A stretch of DNA of 64,000 nt from Acidimicrobiales bacterium (GTDB taxonomy: Bacteria > Actinomycetota > Acidimicrobiia > Acidimicrobiales > JACCXE01): positions 379,908 to 443,907 of the forward strand of contig DASZWD010000030.1 of NCBI GenBank assembly GCA_035546775.1. The letters are read 5' to 3'. The position numbers and the translations under genes are program-made. Below the pieces are notes generated by a model. It was not told where the DNA came from and ran no database searches. It saw nothing but the letters and a program-made list of their open reading frames with translations. Shown one piece after another: positions 18,439-27,635 of the stretch (its first letter is position 1; each line of letters begins with the position of its first letter).

Positions 18439-19626
18439 GTGCCGCGAACCGGAGCCCGCAGCCTGTGGTGGCAGGTCGCCATCTCGTCGACGGGCGACGG
18501 CATGTTCCTCACCGCCTTCCCGCTGCTCGCCGCGTCGCTGACGCGCAACGCGGTGGCGATCGCCGGCGTCACCGTCGCCAGCCGCGCCCCGTGGCTCGTG
18601 TTGTCGTTGCCGTTCGGCGCCGTCGCCGACCGCGTCGACCGGCGTCTCCTCATGGTCCTCGCCGACAGCGTGCGCGGCGTGGTGGTCGCGATGCTCGCCG
18701 CCCTCGTGCTGGCGCACGACGCGCGGGTGTGGGCGCTCTACGCCTGCGCGTTTGTGCTCGGGTCGGGCGAGGTACTGCATGCCAACGCGTCCCAGGCGCT
18801 GATTCCTGTGGTCGTCGGCCCCGAAGGGATCGTTCCGTTCAACTCGAGCACGCAGGCGTTGCAAGCAGCCACCGAGACCTTCATCGGTCCCCCGATCGGC
18901 TCGACGCTGTTCGCGGTCGCGCCGTCGATGCCGTTTCTCGCCGACGCCGTGTCGTTTGGCGGATCGGTCATCCTCGCCGCACGGCTGCCCTACGACCATG
19001 CGCCGCCGCCGACGCGCGCCCGCTTGCGCGACGACATCCGTGACGGCGTGCGCTACCTCTGGCACGACGCCGTGCTCAAGCGACTCGCCCTCCTCATCGC
19101 CGGCCTCAACATCTGTTGGTTCGCCGCCGAAGCCGTGCTCGTGCTCTACGCCTTCGAACGCCTGCACGGCGGCAAGGCGACGTTCACCGCGCTGTTTCTC
19201 GCCGGCGCCGTCGGCACCGTGGCGGTGCAGCGCTTCATCGGTCCGCTCCAGCGTCGCTTCGGTGTGCGCGGCAGCTTCGCGGTGATGTTGTGGATGTGGG
19301 CGCTCGCCACCCTCGGCCTGGCCCTCGCACCCAACGGCGGCGCCGCCATCGCCTCGTTTGTGGTCATCGGGCTGGGCGACGGGTTGTGGCGCGTGCTGGC
19401 CACGTCGCTGCGGCAAACGGTGACGCCGAATCACCTCCTCGGCCGCGTCAATTCGGTCCATCGCATGTTCGGCATGGGCTCGATCCCGATCGGCGCCGCC
19501 CTCGGCGGCTTCGAGGCCCACGCCTTCGGGGTGCGGGCCCCCTTCGTCATCGCGGCGATCGGGTTCGGGCTTGCCGCAGTGTTCCAGCGCGTCGTGCTGG
19601 CGCCACTACGAGACGAGGTCGTATAG
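18439..19626 (+). CDS. MFS transporter
   Basis: A 395-aa major facilitator protein with about 12 hydrophobic segments. The motif-A-like FGAVADRVDRR after TM2 (near residues 65-75) matches the MFS_3/drug-efflux-like subfamily. The GTG at 18439 is preferred: it lies beyond the divergent sulfatase start, CAGAAT ends 6 nt upstream, and the first TM segment follows at a normal distance. The divergent pairing with the sulfatase suggests common use, for instance import or export of a sulfated or desulfated compound, but that is inference. Confidence 0.85.
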   Translation: MPRTGARSLWWQVAISSTGDGMFLTAFPLLAASLTRNAVAIAGVTVASRAPWLVLSLPFGAVADRVDRRLLMVLADSVRGVVVAMLAALVLAHDARVWALYACAFVLGSGEVLHANASQALIPVVVGPEGIVPFNSSTQALQAATETFIGPPIGSTLFAVAPSMPFLADAVSFGGSVILAARLPYDHAPPPTRARLRDDIRDGVRYLWHDAVLKRLALLIAGLNICWFAAEAVLVLYAFERLHGGKATFTALFLAGAVGTVAVQRFIGPLQRRFGVRGSFAVMLWMWALATLGLALAPNGGAAIASFVVIGLGDGLWRVLATSLRQTVTPNHLLGRVNSVHRMFGMGSIPIGAALGGFEAHAFGVRAPFVIAAIGFGLAAVFQRVVLAPLRDEVV

Positions 19627-19697
19627 CCAGCTTGAGCGTCCTCGCGGTGCGTCGGAATTGGCTGGCCGGCCACGCCGTGGTTTGCAACGGTTGTGCG

Positions 19698-20228
19698 GTG
19701 ACGCCCTACGACAATTGGGTCGCCGATCTGGCGGTCAAGCACCGCGCCAAGGACGCGTTCTGGCGCCTCGTCCTCAGCGGGCCGGCCGCCCTCCCGGCGG
19801 TGCGGCGCGGTCTCGTCTCGGACAACGACGACATCCGGGTGGGCTGCACCAAAGTGCTCGACCATCTCGTCGACGAGGAGAGCTGGCCCGAGCTGATCGC
19901 CATGATCGACGACGCCAACCCGGACGTGCGGATGTGGACGCTGCACTCGCTGGCGTGTGACCGCTGCAAGGAAAGCGGCTGCGCACTGCCCGAGCGCAGC
20001 GAGGTACTCCCGCCGGCGATCCGCGCCCTGGAGTCAGACCCCGATCAGCACGTGCGCCAGATGGCCGTTGGTGTCATCGCGCAGTGGATGTACGACGACG
20101 CAGACGCGGCAGCGGCGCTGCGGCGCGCCCACGAAGCCGACCCGCACCCGGCGGTGCGCAAGAAGGCGGGCTGGTTCATTCCGGGCGGCGCCCGCTACGA
20201 GCGGCTGAAACCGCGCGCTATGCGGTGA
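19698..20228 (+). CDS. HEAT-repeat-like protein
   Basis: About 176 aa, mostly paired helices of HEAT/PBS-lyase type (RRGLVSDNDDIRVGCTKVLD, DDANPDVRMWTLHSLAC, ESDPDQHVRQMAVGVIAQW, HEADPHPAVRKKAGW). Such folds act as protein-binding scaffolds. A central CDRCKESGC could bind metal. The start is uncertain: GTG at 19698 is used, but in-frame GTG codons at 19677 and further upstream are possible and no ribosome site decides. It overlaps the convergent acyl-CoA synthetase by 11 bp. Function unknown. Confidence 0.72.
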   Translation: MTPYDNWVADLAVKHRAKDAFWRLVLSGPAALPAVRRGLVSDNDDIRVGCTKVLDHLVDEESWPELIAMIDDANPDVRMWTLHSLACDRCKESGCALPERSEVLPPAIRALESDPDQHVRQMAVGVIAQWMYDDADAAAALRRAHEADPHPAVRKKAGWFIPGGARYERLKPRAMR

Positions 20229-21888
20229 CGATGTTGGTGGCGTCCTGGAGGTTCCAGTCCTCAACTGCGGCTTCGCGCATCTTGAACTTCTGTACCTTGC
20301 CCGTCACCGTCATCGGGAAGTCGGCGACGAACTTCCAGTAGCGCGGCACCTTGAAATGGGCGAGGCGCTCGCGGCAGAAGGTGCGTAGCTCGTCCTCGGA
20401 CGGCTCCGCCGCGCCCTCGCGCAGCGAGATCCACGCCGCCACTTCTTCGCCCATCTTGGCGTCCGGAACGCCGAACACCTGCACGCCCGCCACTGCCGGG
20501 TGCTGGAACAGCACCTCTTCGATCTCGCGGGGATAGATGTTCTCGCCGCCACGAATGAGCATGTCCTTGGCGCGCCCGACGATGTTGCAGTACCCGTTGT
20601 CGTCCATCACCGCGAGGTCACCGGTGTGCATCCAGCCGTCGGCGTCGATCGCCGCCCGGGTGGCGGCGTCGTCCTCCCAGTAACCCGGCATGACGATGTA
20701 GCCCTTCGAGCACAGCTCGCCCTTCTCACCGACGGCGACGGTCTCTCCGGTGTCGGGCGACACGACCTTGAGCTCGACGTTGGGCAGCGCGGTGCCAACC
20801 GTCGTGCAGCGAACGTCGAGGCCGTCGCTGCGTCGCGTCGCCGTCGAAACGGGCGACGTCTCGGTCATGCCGTAGGCGATCGTCATCTCCGACGCGTGCA
20901 TCTCGTCGACGACGCGCTTCATCAGCTCGACCGGACACGGCGCGCCCGCCATGATCCCGGTGCGCAGCGTCTTGGTGTCGAGCAACGCAAACTCCGGCGC
21001 CTCGAGCATCGAGATGAACATCGTCGGCACGCCGTAGATCGAGGTGATTCCCTCGTCGACGATGGTGTTGAGCGTTGCCACCGGTTCGAACGACTCACCG
21101 GGATAGACCATCGTCGCGCCGGTGGTGACACAGCCCAGGTTGCCGATGCCCATCCCGAAGCAGTGGTACAGCGGTACCGGGATGCACACGCGGTCCGCCG
21201 TGGTGTAGCCGAGCACGCCGGCGATGGCCGCGCCGTTGTTGACCACGTTGTGATGCGTCAGGGTGGCGCCCTTGGGGTTACCCGTCGTGCCCGAGGTGAA
21301 TTGGATGTTGATCGGGTCGTAGGTGTCGAGCTGCGCCTCGCGCTGCGCCAGGGCGTCGGCGGGCACCGTTGCCCCGAGGGCGAGCAGATCCGACCACAGC
21401 AGGTCGTCGGGACCGTCGGTCTTCTCGACGCCCAAAGCCACGACGCGCTCGAGGCTGGGCACGTCGCCGCGGACCTCCTTCACCATGGCGTGGTAGTCGG
21501 ACGTCTTGAACTGCCGGGCGGTGACGACCATGCGCACGCCGACTTTGTTGAGGGCGTAGAGCAACTCGCTCGGGCGGTACGCCGGGTTGACGTTGACCAG
21601 GATCGACCCGACGCGCGCCGATGCGAACTGCAGGATCGTCCACTCGGCACACGTGGGCGACCAGATGCCGATGCGATCGCCGCGGCCGACACCGAGCGCC
21701 AGCAAGCCCCGCGCCGCTTCGTCGGCCGCCGCGTCGAGGTCGTTCCACGAGAGCCGGATGTTCTGGTGCCGACTGACCAGCGCCTCGGCGTCGCCCCACT
21801 TGGCCGCCGCTTGGCGCAGCGCCGCCCCGACGGTCACGTTCATGATCGAGTCGTCGACGGGACCGGCGGTGTACGCGAGCGTCGTCAC
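20218..21888 (-). CDS. AMP-dependent fatty-acyl-CoA synthetase
   Basis: A 556-aa member of the ANL superfamily that activates a carboxylic acid with ATP and CoA. It has the P-loop FTSGTTGNPKGATLT, the A5-type motif IAYGMTETSP, the hinge region GYCNIVGRAKDMLIRGGENI and the catalytic C-terminal lysine region (MTVTGKVQKFKM). Length and N-terminus (MTTLAYTAGP) match actinobacterial medium/long-chain acyl-CoA synthetases (FadD type). It starts with GTG; TACACT (21902-21897) ends 8 nt upstream, suggesting a leaderless transcript. The exact chain-length preference cannot be read from the sequence. Confidence 0.92.
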   Translation of the reverse strand: MTTLAYTAGPVDDSIMNVTVGAALRQAAAKWGDAEALVSRHQNIRLSWNDLDAAADEAARGLLALGVGRGDRIGIWSPTCAEWTILQFASARVGSILVNVNPAYRPSELLYALNKVGVRMVVTARQFKTSDYHAMVKEVRGDVPSLERVVALGVEKTDGPDDLLWSDLLALGATVPADALAQREAQLDTYDPINIQFTSGTTGNPKGATLTHHNVVNNGAAIAGVLGYTTADRVCIPVPLYHCFGMGIGNLGCVTTGATMVYPGESFEPVATLNTIVDEGITSIYGVPTMFISMLEAPEFALLDTKTLRTGIMAGAPCPVELMKRVVDEMHASEMTIAYGMTETSPVSTATRRSDGLDVRCTTVGTALPNVELKVVSPDTGETVAVGEKGELCSKGYIVMPGYWEDDAATRAAIDADGWMHTGDLAVMDDNGYCNIVGRAKDMLIRGGENIYPREIEEVLFQHPAVAGVQVFGVPDAKMGEEVAAWISLREGAAEPSEDELRTFCRERLAHFKVPRYWKFVADFPMTVTGKVQKFKMREAAVEDWNLQDATNIVTA

Positions 21889-21907
21889 AGCCCGCGAGTG
21901 TAGGAAC

Positions 21908-22996
21908 TCAGGCGACGGCGGTGACCGGAACCTGAGCCGGACGCAGCCGCTCCTTCATCCGCAGGAACGGCGCTTCGATGTAGTGGTAGCTCACGAGCGA
22001 GACGCCGAGGGCGATGACGGTCATGAGCGGCACGGCGATCCAGTTGGTCGTGTGCGGGAAGGCGTTGCGGAACATCACGAACAGCGGCAGGTGCCACAGA
22101 TACAACCCGTAGGAGATCTTGCCCAGCTCGGTCAGCGGCGACCACGCCAGCACCCGAGGCATCACGCCCGTCGGCATGACGACGACGGCCGCGACGATCG
22201 CCGCCGTGCACAGCGCGATGAACGAGAGCCCGAGGCCGTGGTAGTCGCGCACCCCGGGGCGACCCCACCACAAGCAGGCGGCGACGACGACGACGGCGCC
22301 GGCGAAGCTGGCGGTGCGCAGGGCGGCCAGCGTCGCCCGCCGCCGCGGCATCCACCCGGCGTAACACGCAATCGCCACCGCGCAGCCCATGAGCAGCGCG
22401 TCGACGCGGGTGTCGGTTCCGAGGTAGATGCGGTCGAGCCTGGCGCCGTGGGCGATCAACACCCAGCGCACGGCGGTCGACGCGGCCACGCCAACGAGCG
22501 CGACCTGCGCCAACCGGCGGTAGCGCCCGCCGCGCAGCGCCAACGCCACGACGATCGGCGGCCACAGCAAATAGAACTGCTCCTCGATCGACAGCGACCA
22601 GGTGTGCACCAGCAGGTACGGCTTGCTGCCGACGTGGATGTAAACCCAGTTGACGACGTAGAACATCGCCCCCGCTTCGGCGCGCGCCACCTGGTGACGC
22701 GGCGCGTGCCCCGGAAAGAGCAGCGAGTAGGCGGCGACAAAGGCCAGTACGGCGACGAGCGCCGGGAGCAGGCGCAGGACGCGCCGCAGGTAGAACTGCC
22801 GCAGGCTGATACCGCCGGTCTCCCGCGCCTCTTCGAGCAGCACGGCGGTAATGACGAACCCGCTCAACACGAAGAACATCTGCACCCCGAGGTAGCCGCC
22901 CTTGACGCCGATGCCGGCGTGCAGCGCGACGACGGCGGCGACAGCGAGCCCACGGATTCCGTCGAGCGGCGCCCGCCTCCCCAGGGTGAATGGCAT
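21908..22996 (-). CDS. Acyltransferase 3 family protein (OafA/YrhL type)
   Basis: A 362-aa polytopic membrane O-acyltransferase. The N-terminal signature (LDGIRGLAVAAVVALHAGIG) has D12, R15 and H26. GVQMFFVLSGFVITAVL and HTWSLSIEEQFYLLWP are hallmarks of the OafA group, which acetylates exopolysaccharide, O-antigen or peptidoglycan. It ends 19 bp downstream of the acyl-CoA synthetase start and follows the rhamnose operon on the same strand with a 96-bp gap, so it may be read from the rhamnose promoter or from its own. The acceptor is unknown. Confidence 0.9.
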   Translation of the reverse strand: MPFTLGRRAPLDGIRGLAVAAVVALHAGIGVKGGYLGVQMFFVLSGFVITAVLLEEARETGGISLRQFYLRRVLRLLPALVAVLAFVAAYSLLFPGHAPRHQVARAEAGAMFYVVNWVYIHVGSKPYLLVHTWSLSIEEQFYLLWPPIVVALALRGGRYRRLAQVALVGVAASTAVRWVLIAHGARLDRIYLGTDTRVDALLMGCAVAIACYAGWMPRRRATLAALRTASFAGAVVVVAACLWWGRPGVRDYHGLGLSFIALCTAAIVAAVVVMPTGVMPRVLAWSPLTELGKISYGLYLWHLPLFVMFRNAFPHTTNWIAVPLMTVIALGVSLVSYHYIEAPFLRMKERLRPAQVPVTAVA

Positions 22997-23092
22997 CGGG
23001 CGTCCAACGAGAACCGCGCGCCGAAACTCGCGCGACTTTCGCGCATCGTTGAGATTTGACGGTCCGTTTAGAGCGGTTTCGGAGAGCGAGGA

Positions 23093-24379
23093 TCAGTTCG
23101 GGCGCTGTTGCGCCAGCGCCCGCAGCTGCACCCGGGCGTTGCCGAGCGCGGCGGCCTCGACCGGACCGACGGTGCACGGCAGCTGCGTGGCGCGTTCGAT
23201 CAGGGCCACCAGCAACGGGATCTGCGTACCGCCGCCGAGGAGGTCGAGGGCCCGCACCGGCGTGCCCGTGACGTGGCCGATCTGCTCGATCACGCCGGCG
23301 GCGGCAGCGGCGATGGATTCGAAGATGCAACGCACCACGGCGCCGCGATCGTCGGCGTCGAGCTCAGTCAAATCCGCGATCGCCTTGGGCACGTTCGCCA
23401 CGCCGGCGAGGCGCGGGTCGTCGGTGTTGACGACGACGCCGCCGCGCGCCGCTTCGGCGGCCGCAACGAGCTGGTCGAGCGAGGCGTCGGGCCATTGGTC
23501 GCGGCAGCGTTCGAACAGCCATAAACCCGTGATGTTCTTGAGGAAGCGGTACCCGCCGTCGACGCCGCGCTCGTTGGAGAAATTCGCCAAGCGGGCCATA
23601 CGCGTCGTACAGGGCTCGTCGCGCTCGACGCCCACGAGTACCCACGAGCCCGTCGACACGAACGCCCGGTCCTCGGCGCGGCCGCCGGGACGGGCGAAGA
23701 CGGCAGACGCCGTGTCGTGACCGCCGACGAGGTGCACCGGGACGTCGCGCCACGCACCGACACGCGTACCCGGCGCGGCGATCGCCGGCATGAGTCCGAT
23801 CGGGACGTCGATCAACTCGAACAACTCCTCGTCCCATGTGCCGGTGTGCAGCGACACCAAACCGGTCGTCGCCGCGCTCGTGATCTCCGCGGTGATCGCC
23901 CCCGTCAGGTGATGCACGAGCAATTCGGGCAGCAGCAAGACGTGGGCGGCGCGCGCCAGCTCGGCGCGATCGTGCACCGCCAGTTGGAAGATCGTGTTGA
24001 TCGCCAGCAACTGCACGCCGGTGTCGGTGTAGAGCAGCTTGTCGCCGAGGCGCTCGACGACGCTGTGCCAGCTGTCGGTGCGCGGGTCGCGATAACAGAA
24101 GGGCGCGGCGACGAGCGCGCCGGCGTCGTCGATCAGGCCGTAGTCGACGCCCCAGGTGTCGACGCCGATCGAGTCGAGTGGCCCCGCCTCGAGCGCCAGC
24201 GTAAGACCGCGCTCCACTTCGGCCACGAGTGCGTTCCAGTCCCAGCGCAACGTGCCGTCGTCGTGGGTGACGGGCTGGTGCGCGTAACGGTGGACGACGT
24301 CGACGCGGTCCGGGTCGCCGCTGTCGACGATGGCGATGCGTGCGCTCGTGGCGCCGAGATCGACGGCGGCAACGCGCAC
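23093..24379 (-). CDS. rhaB: Rhamnulokinase
   Basis: A 428-aa FGGY-family sugar kinase, expected to phosphorylate L-rhamnulose at O1 in the cytoplasm. N-terminal phosphate-binding motif AVDLGATSARIAI, substrate region GVDTWGVDYGLID and C-terminal GHDTASAV/VSTGSWVLVG are typical of RhaB. The assignment to rhamnulose rests on these and on the two upstream genes (isomerase 4 bp away, fused aldolase before it). It starts with GTG and is the last rhamnose gene of the operon. Confidence 0.9.
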   Translation of the reverse strand: MRVAAVDLGATSARIAIVDSGDPDRVDVVHRYAHQPVTHDDGTLRWDWNALVAEVERGLTLALEAGPLDSIGVDTWGVDYGLIDDAGALVAAPFCYRDPRTDSWHSVVERLGDKLLYTDTGVQLLAINTIFQLAVHDRAELARAAHVLLLPELLVHHLTGAITAEITSAATTGLVSLHTGTWDEELFELIDVPIGLMPAIAAPGTRVGAWRDVPVHLVGGHDTASAVFARPGGRAEDRAFVSTGSWVLVGVERDEPCTTRMARLANFSNERGVDGGYRFLKNITGLWLFERCRDQWPDASLDQLVAAAEAARGGVVVNTDDPRLAGVANVPKAIADLTELDADDRGAVVRCIFESIAAAAAGVIEQIGHVTGTPVRALDLLGGGTQIPLLVALIERATQLPCTVGPVEAAALGNARVQLRALAQQRPN

Positions 24380-24383
24380 GGCC

Positions 24384-25667
24384 TTACAGTCCCGTCGCTA
24401 CTGACTCCGCCCCACGCTCTTGCACCTTCTGGGCGCGATACCCCGATGCGCGGTACGCGAGGAACGGCTCGACGGCGGCGCCGTTGTGTCGTCGTGCCTG
24501 TGCCACCAGCGGCCGCACGTCGGTACGGAACGCGCGGTGCAGTACCTCGGCGGCCCGCGCCGGATCGTTGTCGCCCTGCGCGTCGGCCAACTGCTGACGG
24601 TTGACGCACAGCGCCAGCGCCAGGGCGTGCTGGATCGCATCGGTCGCCTGGATCAAGTCCTCGATCGGATCCTTGAGGTTGTGGCTCTCGTCGATCATGT
24701 ACGCCAAGTCGGGCATCGTGCCGCCGCCGACGTCGAGCAGTTCGAGAAAGATGAGGAACAGCTGGAACGGCTTGATAGAGCCGACGGTGAGGTCGTCGTC
24801 GCCGTACTTCGAATCGTTGAAGTGGAAGCCGCCGAGGCGATTCGTCATGGCGAGGCGCGACACGACCTGCTCGATATTCGTGTTGGGCAGGTGGTGACCG
24901 AGGTCGACGAGGCACTTGCACCGCTCCCCCGTCGCCAGCGCCAGCAGCAGCGACGACCCCCAGTCGTTGTTGACCGACGAGTAGAACGCCGGCTCGAAGG
25001 GTTTGTGCTCGGTGAACATCAGCCAGTCCTCGGGGAGCTCCCGGTGGATGGCAGCGAGCCCGTCGGCGACGCGCTCGAATTGCCCGCGGAAACTCGCCTG
25101 CCCCGGGTGGTTCATGCCGTCGGCCAGCCACACCGTGAGTGCCTTCGATCCGAGTTTCACGCCGAGCTCGATGACTTCGAGGTTGTGTTCGATGGCCGCC
25201 TTGCGGGCCCCCTCGTCGACGTTGGCCAGGCTGCCGAACTTGTAGGAGATGGTGCCGCCCTGCGTTGTCGCGGCGTTGTCCTGGAACGTGTTCGAGTTCA
25301 TGGCGTCGAAGGCGATACCCCGGCCCTGCGCGAACCAACGGAGGTCCTCAGGGTCCTCCGGGTTGTCCCATGGCACGTGAAGGCTGATGGTGCGGTTTGC
25401 CCCGGTGAGGGCGTTGAGCGCCGCGACGTCCTCGACTTTCTCGTAGGTGTTGCGGGGCTCGCCGCCGATCGGGAAGCGACCGAAACGCGTGCCGCCCGTG
25501 CCGACGGCCCACGACGGCGCGGCCACGGAGAAGCGGGCGACCTCGGCCACCACTGCGCCGGCGTCGATCCCGCCCGCCTCGAGCACGTCGTGCGCGTGAG
25601 CGACGTCGCGGCGCAATGCGTCCTCGTATTGCTCGTTGTGCTCGGCGACGAACTCCGGGGTGATCAT
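24384..25667 (-). CDS. rhaI: L-rhamnose isomerase (RhaI family)
   Basis: A 427-aa xylose-isomerase-like TIM barrel that converts L-rhamnose to L-rhamnulose. Metal and substrate motifs include MFTEHKPFEPAF, CLVDLGHHLPNTNIEQ and GGFHFNDSKYGDDDL. It matches the RhaI type (Pseudomonas stutzeri-like) rather than E. coli RhaA. The ATG at 25667 is chosen because GGAGGA lies 9 nt upstream (a strong Shine-Dalgarno site); the upstream open frame has no homology. It is 13 bp downstream of the fused aldolase gene. Confidence 0.93.
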   Translation of the reverse strand: MITPEFVAEHNEQYEDALRRDVAHAHDVLEAGGIDAGAVVAEVARFSVAAPSWAVGTGGTRFGRFPIGGEPRNTYEKVEDVAALNALTGANRTISLHVPWDNPEDPEDLRWFAQGRGIAFDAMNSNTFQDNAATTQGGTISYKFGSLANVDEGARKAAIEHNLEVIELGVKLGSKALTVWLADGMNHPGQASFRGQFERVADGLAAIHRELPEDWLMFTEHKPFEPAFYSSVNNDWGSSLLLALATGERCKCLVDLGHHLPNTNIEQVVSRLAMTNRLGGFHFNDSKYGDDDLTVGSIKPFQLFLIFLELLDVGGGTMPDLAYMIDESHNLKDPIEDLIQATDAIQHALALALCVNRQQLADAQGDNDPARAAEVLHRAFRTDVRPLVAQARRHNGAAVEPFLAYRASGYRAQKVQERGAESVATGL

Positions 25668-25680
25668 CGGATGGTTCCTC

Positions 25681-27615
25681 CTAACGAAGGAAGGCCTGCG
25701 GGACTCCCCCGTCGACTGGTACCAGTGTGCCCGTGGTGAGGGGCAGGTCGCCACCGACGAGCGCGAAGACCGCGGCGGCGACGTGCGCTGGGAGCACCTC
25801 CTGCTTCAGCAGCGTGCGCGACGCGTAGAACTGACCGAGATCCTCCTCGGCGACGCCGTACACCTTGGCCCGTTCTGCTCCCCAACCTCCGGCGAAGATG
25901 CCCGAGCCCTGCACCACACCGTCGGGGTTGACGCCGTTCACCCGAATGCGGTGCTCGCCCAACTCGGCGGCGAGCAGGCGCACCTGGTGCGCCTGACTCG
26001 CCTTGGCGGACGAGTACGCGACATTGTTCGGGCCGGCGAACACGGCGTTCTTCGACACGACGTAGACGATGTCGCCGCCGACGCCTTGGGCTTCCATCAC
26101 GCGAGCCGCCGCCTGGCTGACGAGGAACGAGCCGCGCGCCATCACGTCGTGCTGCACGTCCCAGTCGCGCTCTGTGGTGTCGGCCAGCGGCTTCGACACC
26201 GACAGACCTGCGTTGTTGACGACGATGTCGACGCCGCCGTGCTGCAACACCGCGGCGTCGAAACCCGCGGCGATCGACGCTGCGTCGCTCACGTCCATGC
26301 GCACGTCGGCGCCATCCGCGATGTCACTCACGATCACCGCGGCGCCCTCGTCGGCCAAACGTTCGGCGATGGCTTTGCCGATGCCCGACGCCGCGCCGGT
26401 AACGAGCGCGACGCGACCCGTCAGCGCCTTGGGCTTGGGCCGGCGCTGGATCTTGGCCTCTTCGAGCGCCCAGTACTCGACGCGGAACTTCTCGTCTTCG
26501 GGCACCGGCGCGTAGCTCGACAACGCTTCAGCACCGCGCATGACGTTGATGGCGTTGACATAGAACTCGCCGGTGATGCGCGCCTCGGCGGGCGTTGCGC
26601 CGAAGGAGAACATGCCGACGCCGGGCACGAGCACGACGGTGGGGTCGGCGCCGCGCATCGGCGGCGTGGTCGCCGTGGCGTGACGGGCGTAATAGGCGGC
26701 GTACTCGGATCGATAGCTTTCGAATGCCTCCGCGATGCGCGCTGTGTCCTCGATGAGGAGCGGTCGCACCTTCGTACGGATGAAGTGATCGGGACACGAC
26801 GTGCCGAGCGCCACCAATCGCGGCGCGGCTTCACGCGACAAGAAGTCGAGCACGACGTCGCTGTTGTCGAAGTGCCCGACCATCCAACGGTCACGCGACG
26901 CCAGACCGCGAATGACCGGCGCGAGGTCCGTCGCTGCCGGCGCTGCGGGACGCTCGACGATCGGTCCGAACGGTTCGGGCTTGCCGCGCGCCGCGATGAA
27001 CGCCTCGGCTTGCGCGATGACCTCGAACGATGTGCGCTCGCACTCCTCCGACGTCGCCGCCCAGGTCGTGAGGCCGTGGCCGCCGAGCACGACGCCGCGC
27101 AGGTTCGGCTGGGCGCGTTGCAACGCGTCGATCTCGAGCGCCAGTTCGAATCCGGGCCGTCGCCACGGCACCCAAGCGACCGTGTCGCCGAAGCACTCCT
27201 TCGTCAGCGCTTCGCCGTCGGCAGCGGCGGCGAACGCGATGACAGCATCGGGGTGGAGATGGTCGACGTGCGCCGCGTCGAGCAAGCCGTGCATGGCCGT
27301 GTCGATCGACGGCGCGGCTCCGGCGCTCACGCAGCACAACTCGACGAGTCCGACCATCTCGTCCTCGTGCTCGACGCCGCGGTAGCGCGCCTTCAGGCCG
27401 CGCAGCTCGCGCAACCGCAGGGTGGCCAGCCCGTCGGCGTGCAGCGTGCCGAGGTCGCCGCCCGATCCCTTGACGTGCATGACGTCGATGGCGTCACCGG
27501 TGAGCGGGTCGTCGAGCGTGGTCTTGCACGACGTGTTGCCGCCGCCGTAATTGGTGACGCGCTTGTCGGCGCCCAAGGCGTGCGACCGCGCCAGCAGGTC
27601 GTCAATGGCAGCCAT
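25681..27615 (-). CDS. rhaD: Bifunctional rhamnulose-1-phosphate aldolase/short-chain dehydrogenase
   Basis: A ~644-aa fusion. Residues ~1-410 are a class II aldolase (GGGNTSCK near the start, HLHPDAVIAFA, GVVLGGHGLTTW) that splits L-rhamnulose-1-phosphate into dihydroxyacetone phosphate and lactaldehyde. The C-terminal ~240 residues are an SDR with TGAASGIG and the catalytic YSSAK, expected to act on lactaldehyde. This fused form (RhaD/RhaE) is known in rhamnose operons. It is first in the operon. The start may be ATG 27615 or GTG 27618; neither has a ribosome site, and CATACT lies just upstream (leaderless). Confidence 0.92.
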   Translation of the reverse strand: MAAIDDLLARSHALGADKRVTNYGGGNTSCKTTLDDPLTGDAIDVMHVKGSGGDLGTLHADGLATLRLRELRGLKARYRGVEHEDEMVGLVELCCVSAGAAPSIDTAMHGLLDAAHVDHLHPDAVIAFAAAADGEALTKECFGDTVAWVPWRRPGFELALEIDALQRAQPNLRGVVLGGHGLTTWAATSEECERTSFEVIAQAEAFIAARGKPEPFGPIVERPAAPAATDLAPVIRGLASRDRWMVGHFDNSDVVLDFLSREAAPRLVALGTSCPDHFIRTKVRPLLIEDTARIAEAFESYRSEYAAYYARHATATTPPMRGADPTVVLVPGVGMFSFGATPAEARITGEFYVNAINVMRGAEALSSYAPVPEDEKFRVEYWALEEAKIQRRPKPKALTGRVALVTGAASGIGKAIAERLADEGAAVIVSDIADGADVRMDVSDAASIAAGFDAAVLQHGGVDIVVNNAGLSVSKPLADTTERDWDVQHDVMARGSFLVSQAAARVMEAQGVGGDIVYVVSKNAVFAGPNNVAYSSAKASQAHQVRLLAAELGEHRIRVNGVNPDGVVQGSGIFAGGWGAERAKVYGVAEEDLGQFYASRTLLKQEVLPAHVAAAVFALVGGDLPLTTGTLVPVDGGVPQAFLR

Positions 27616-27635
27616 CACCGACAAGTATGGGTCGC
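27616..27635. promoter_or_regulatory. Overlapping divergent promoter, rhaD / histidine phosphatase
   Basis: Only ~20 bp separate the two divergent start codons. One interval serves as a -10 element on both strands: AAGTAT (27623-27628) on +, 7 nt before GTG 27636, and CATACT (27630-27625) on -, a few nt before GTG 27618/ATG 27615. If both messages are leaderless, the two transcription starts are ~18-21 bp apart, the spacing known for bidirectional bacterial promoters. This is inferred from sequence only. Confidence 0.5.
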
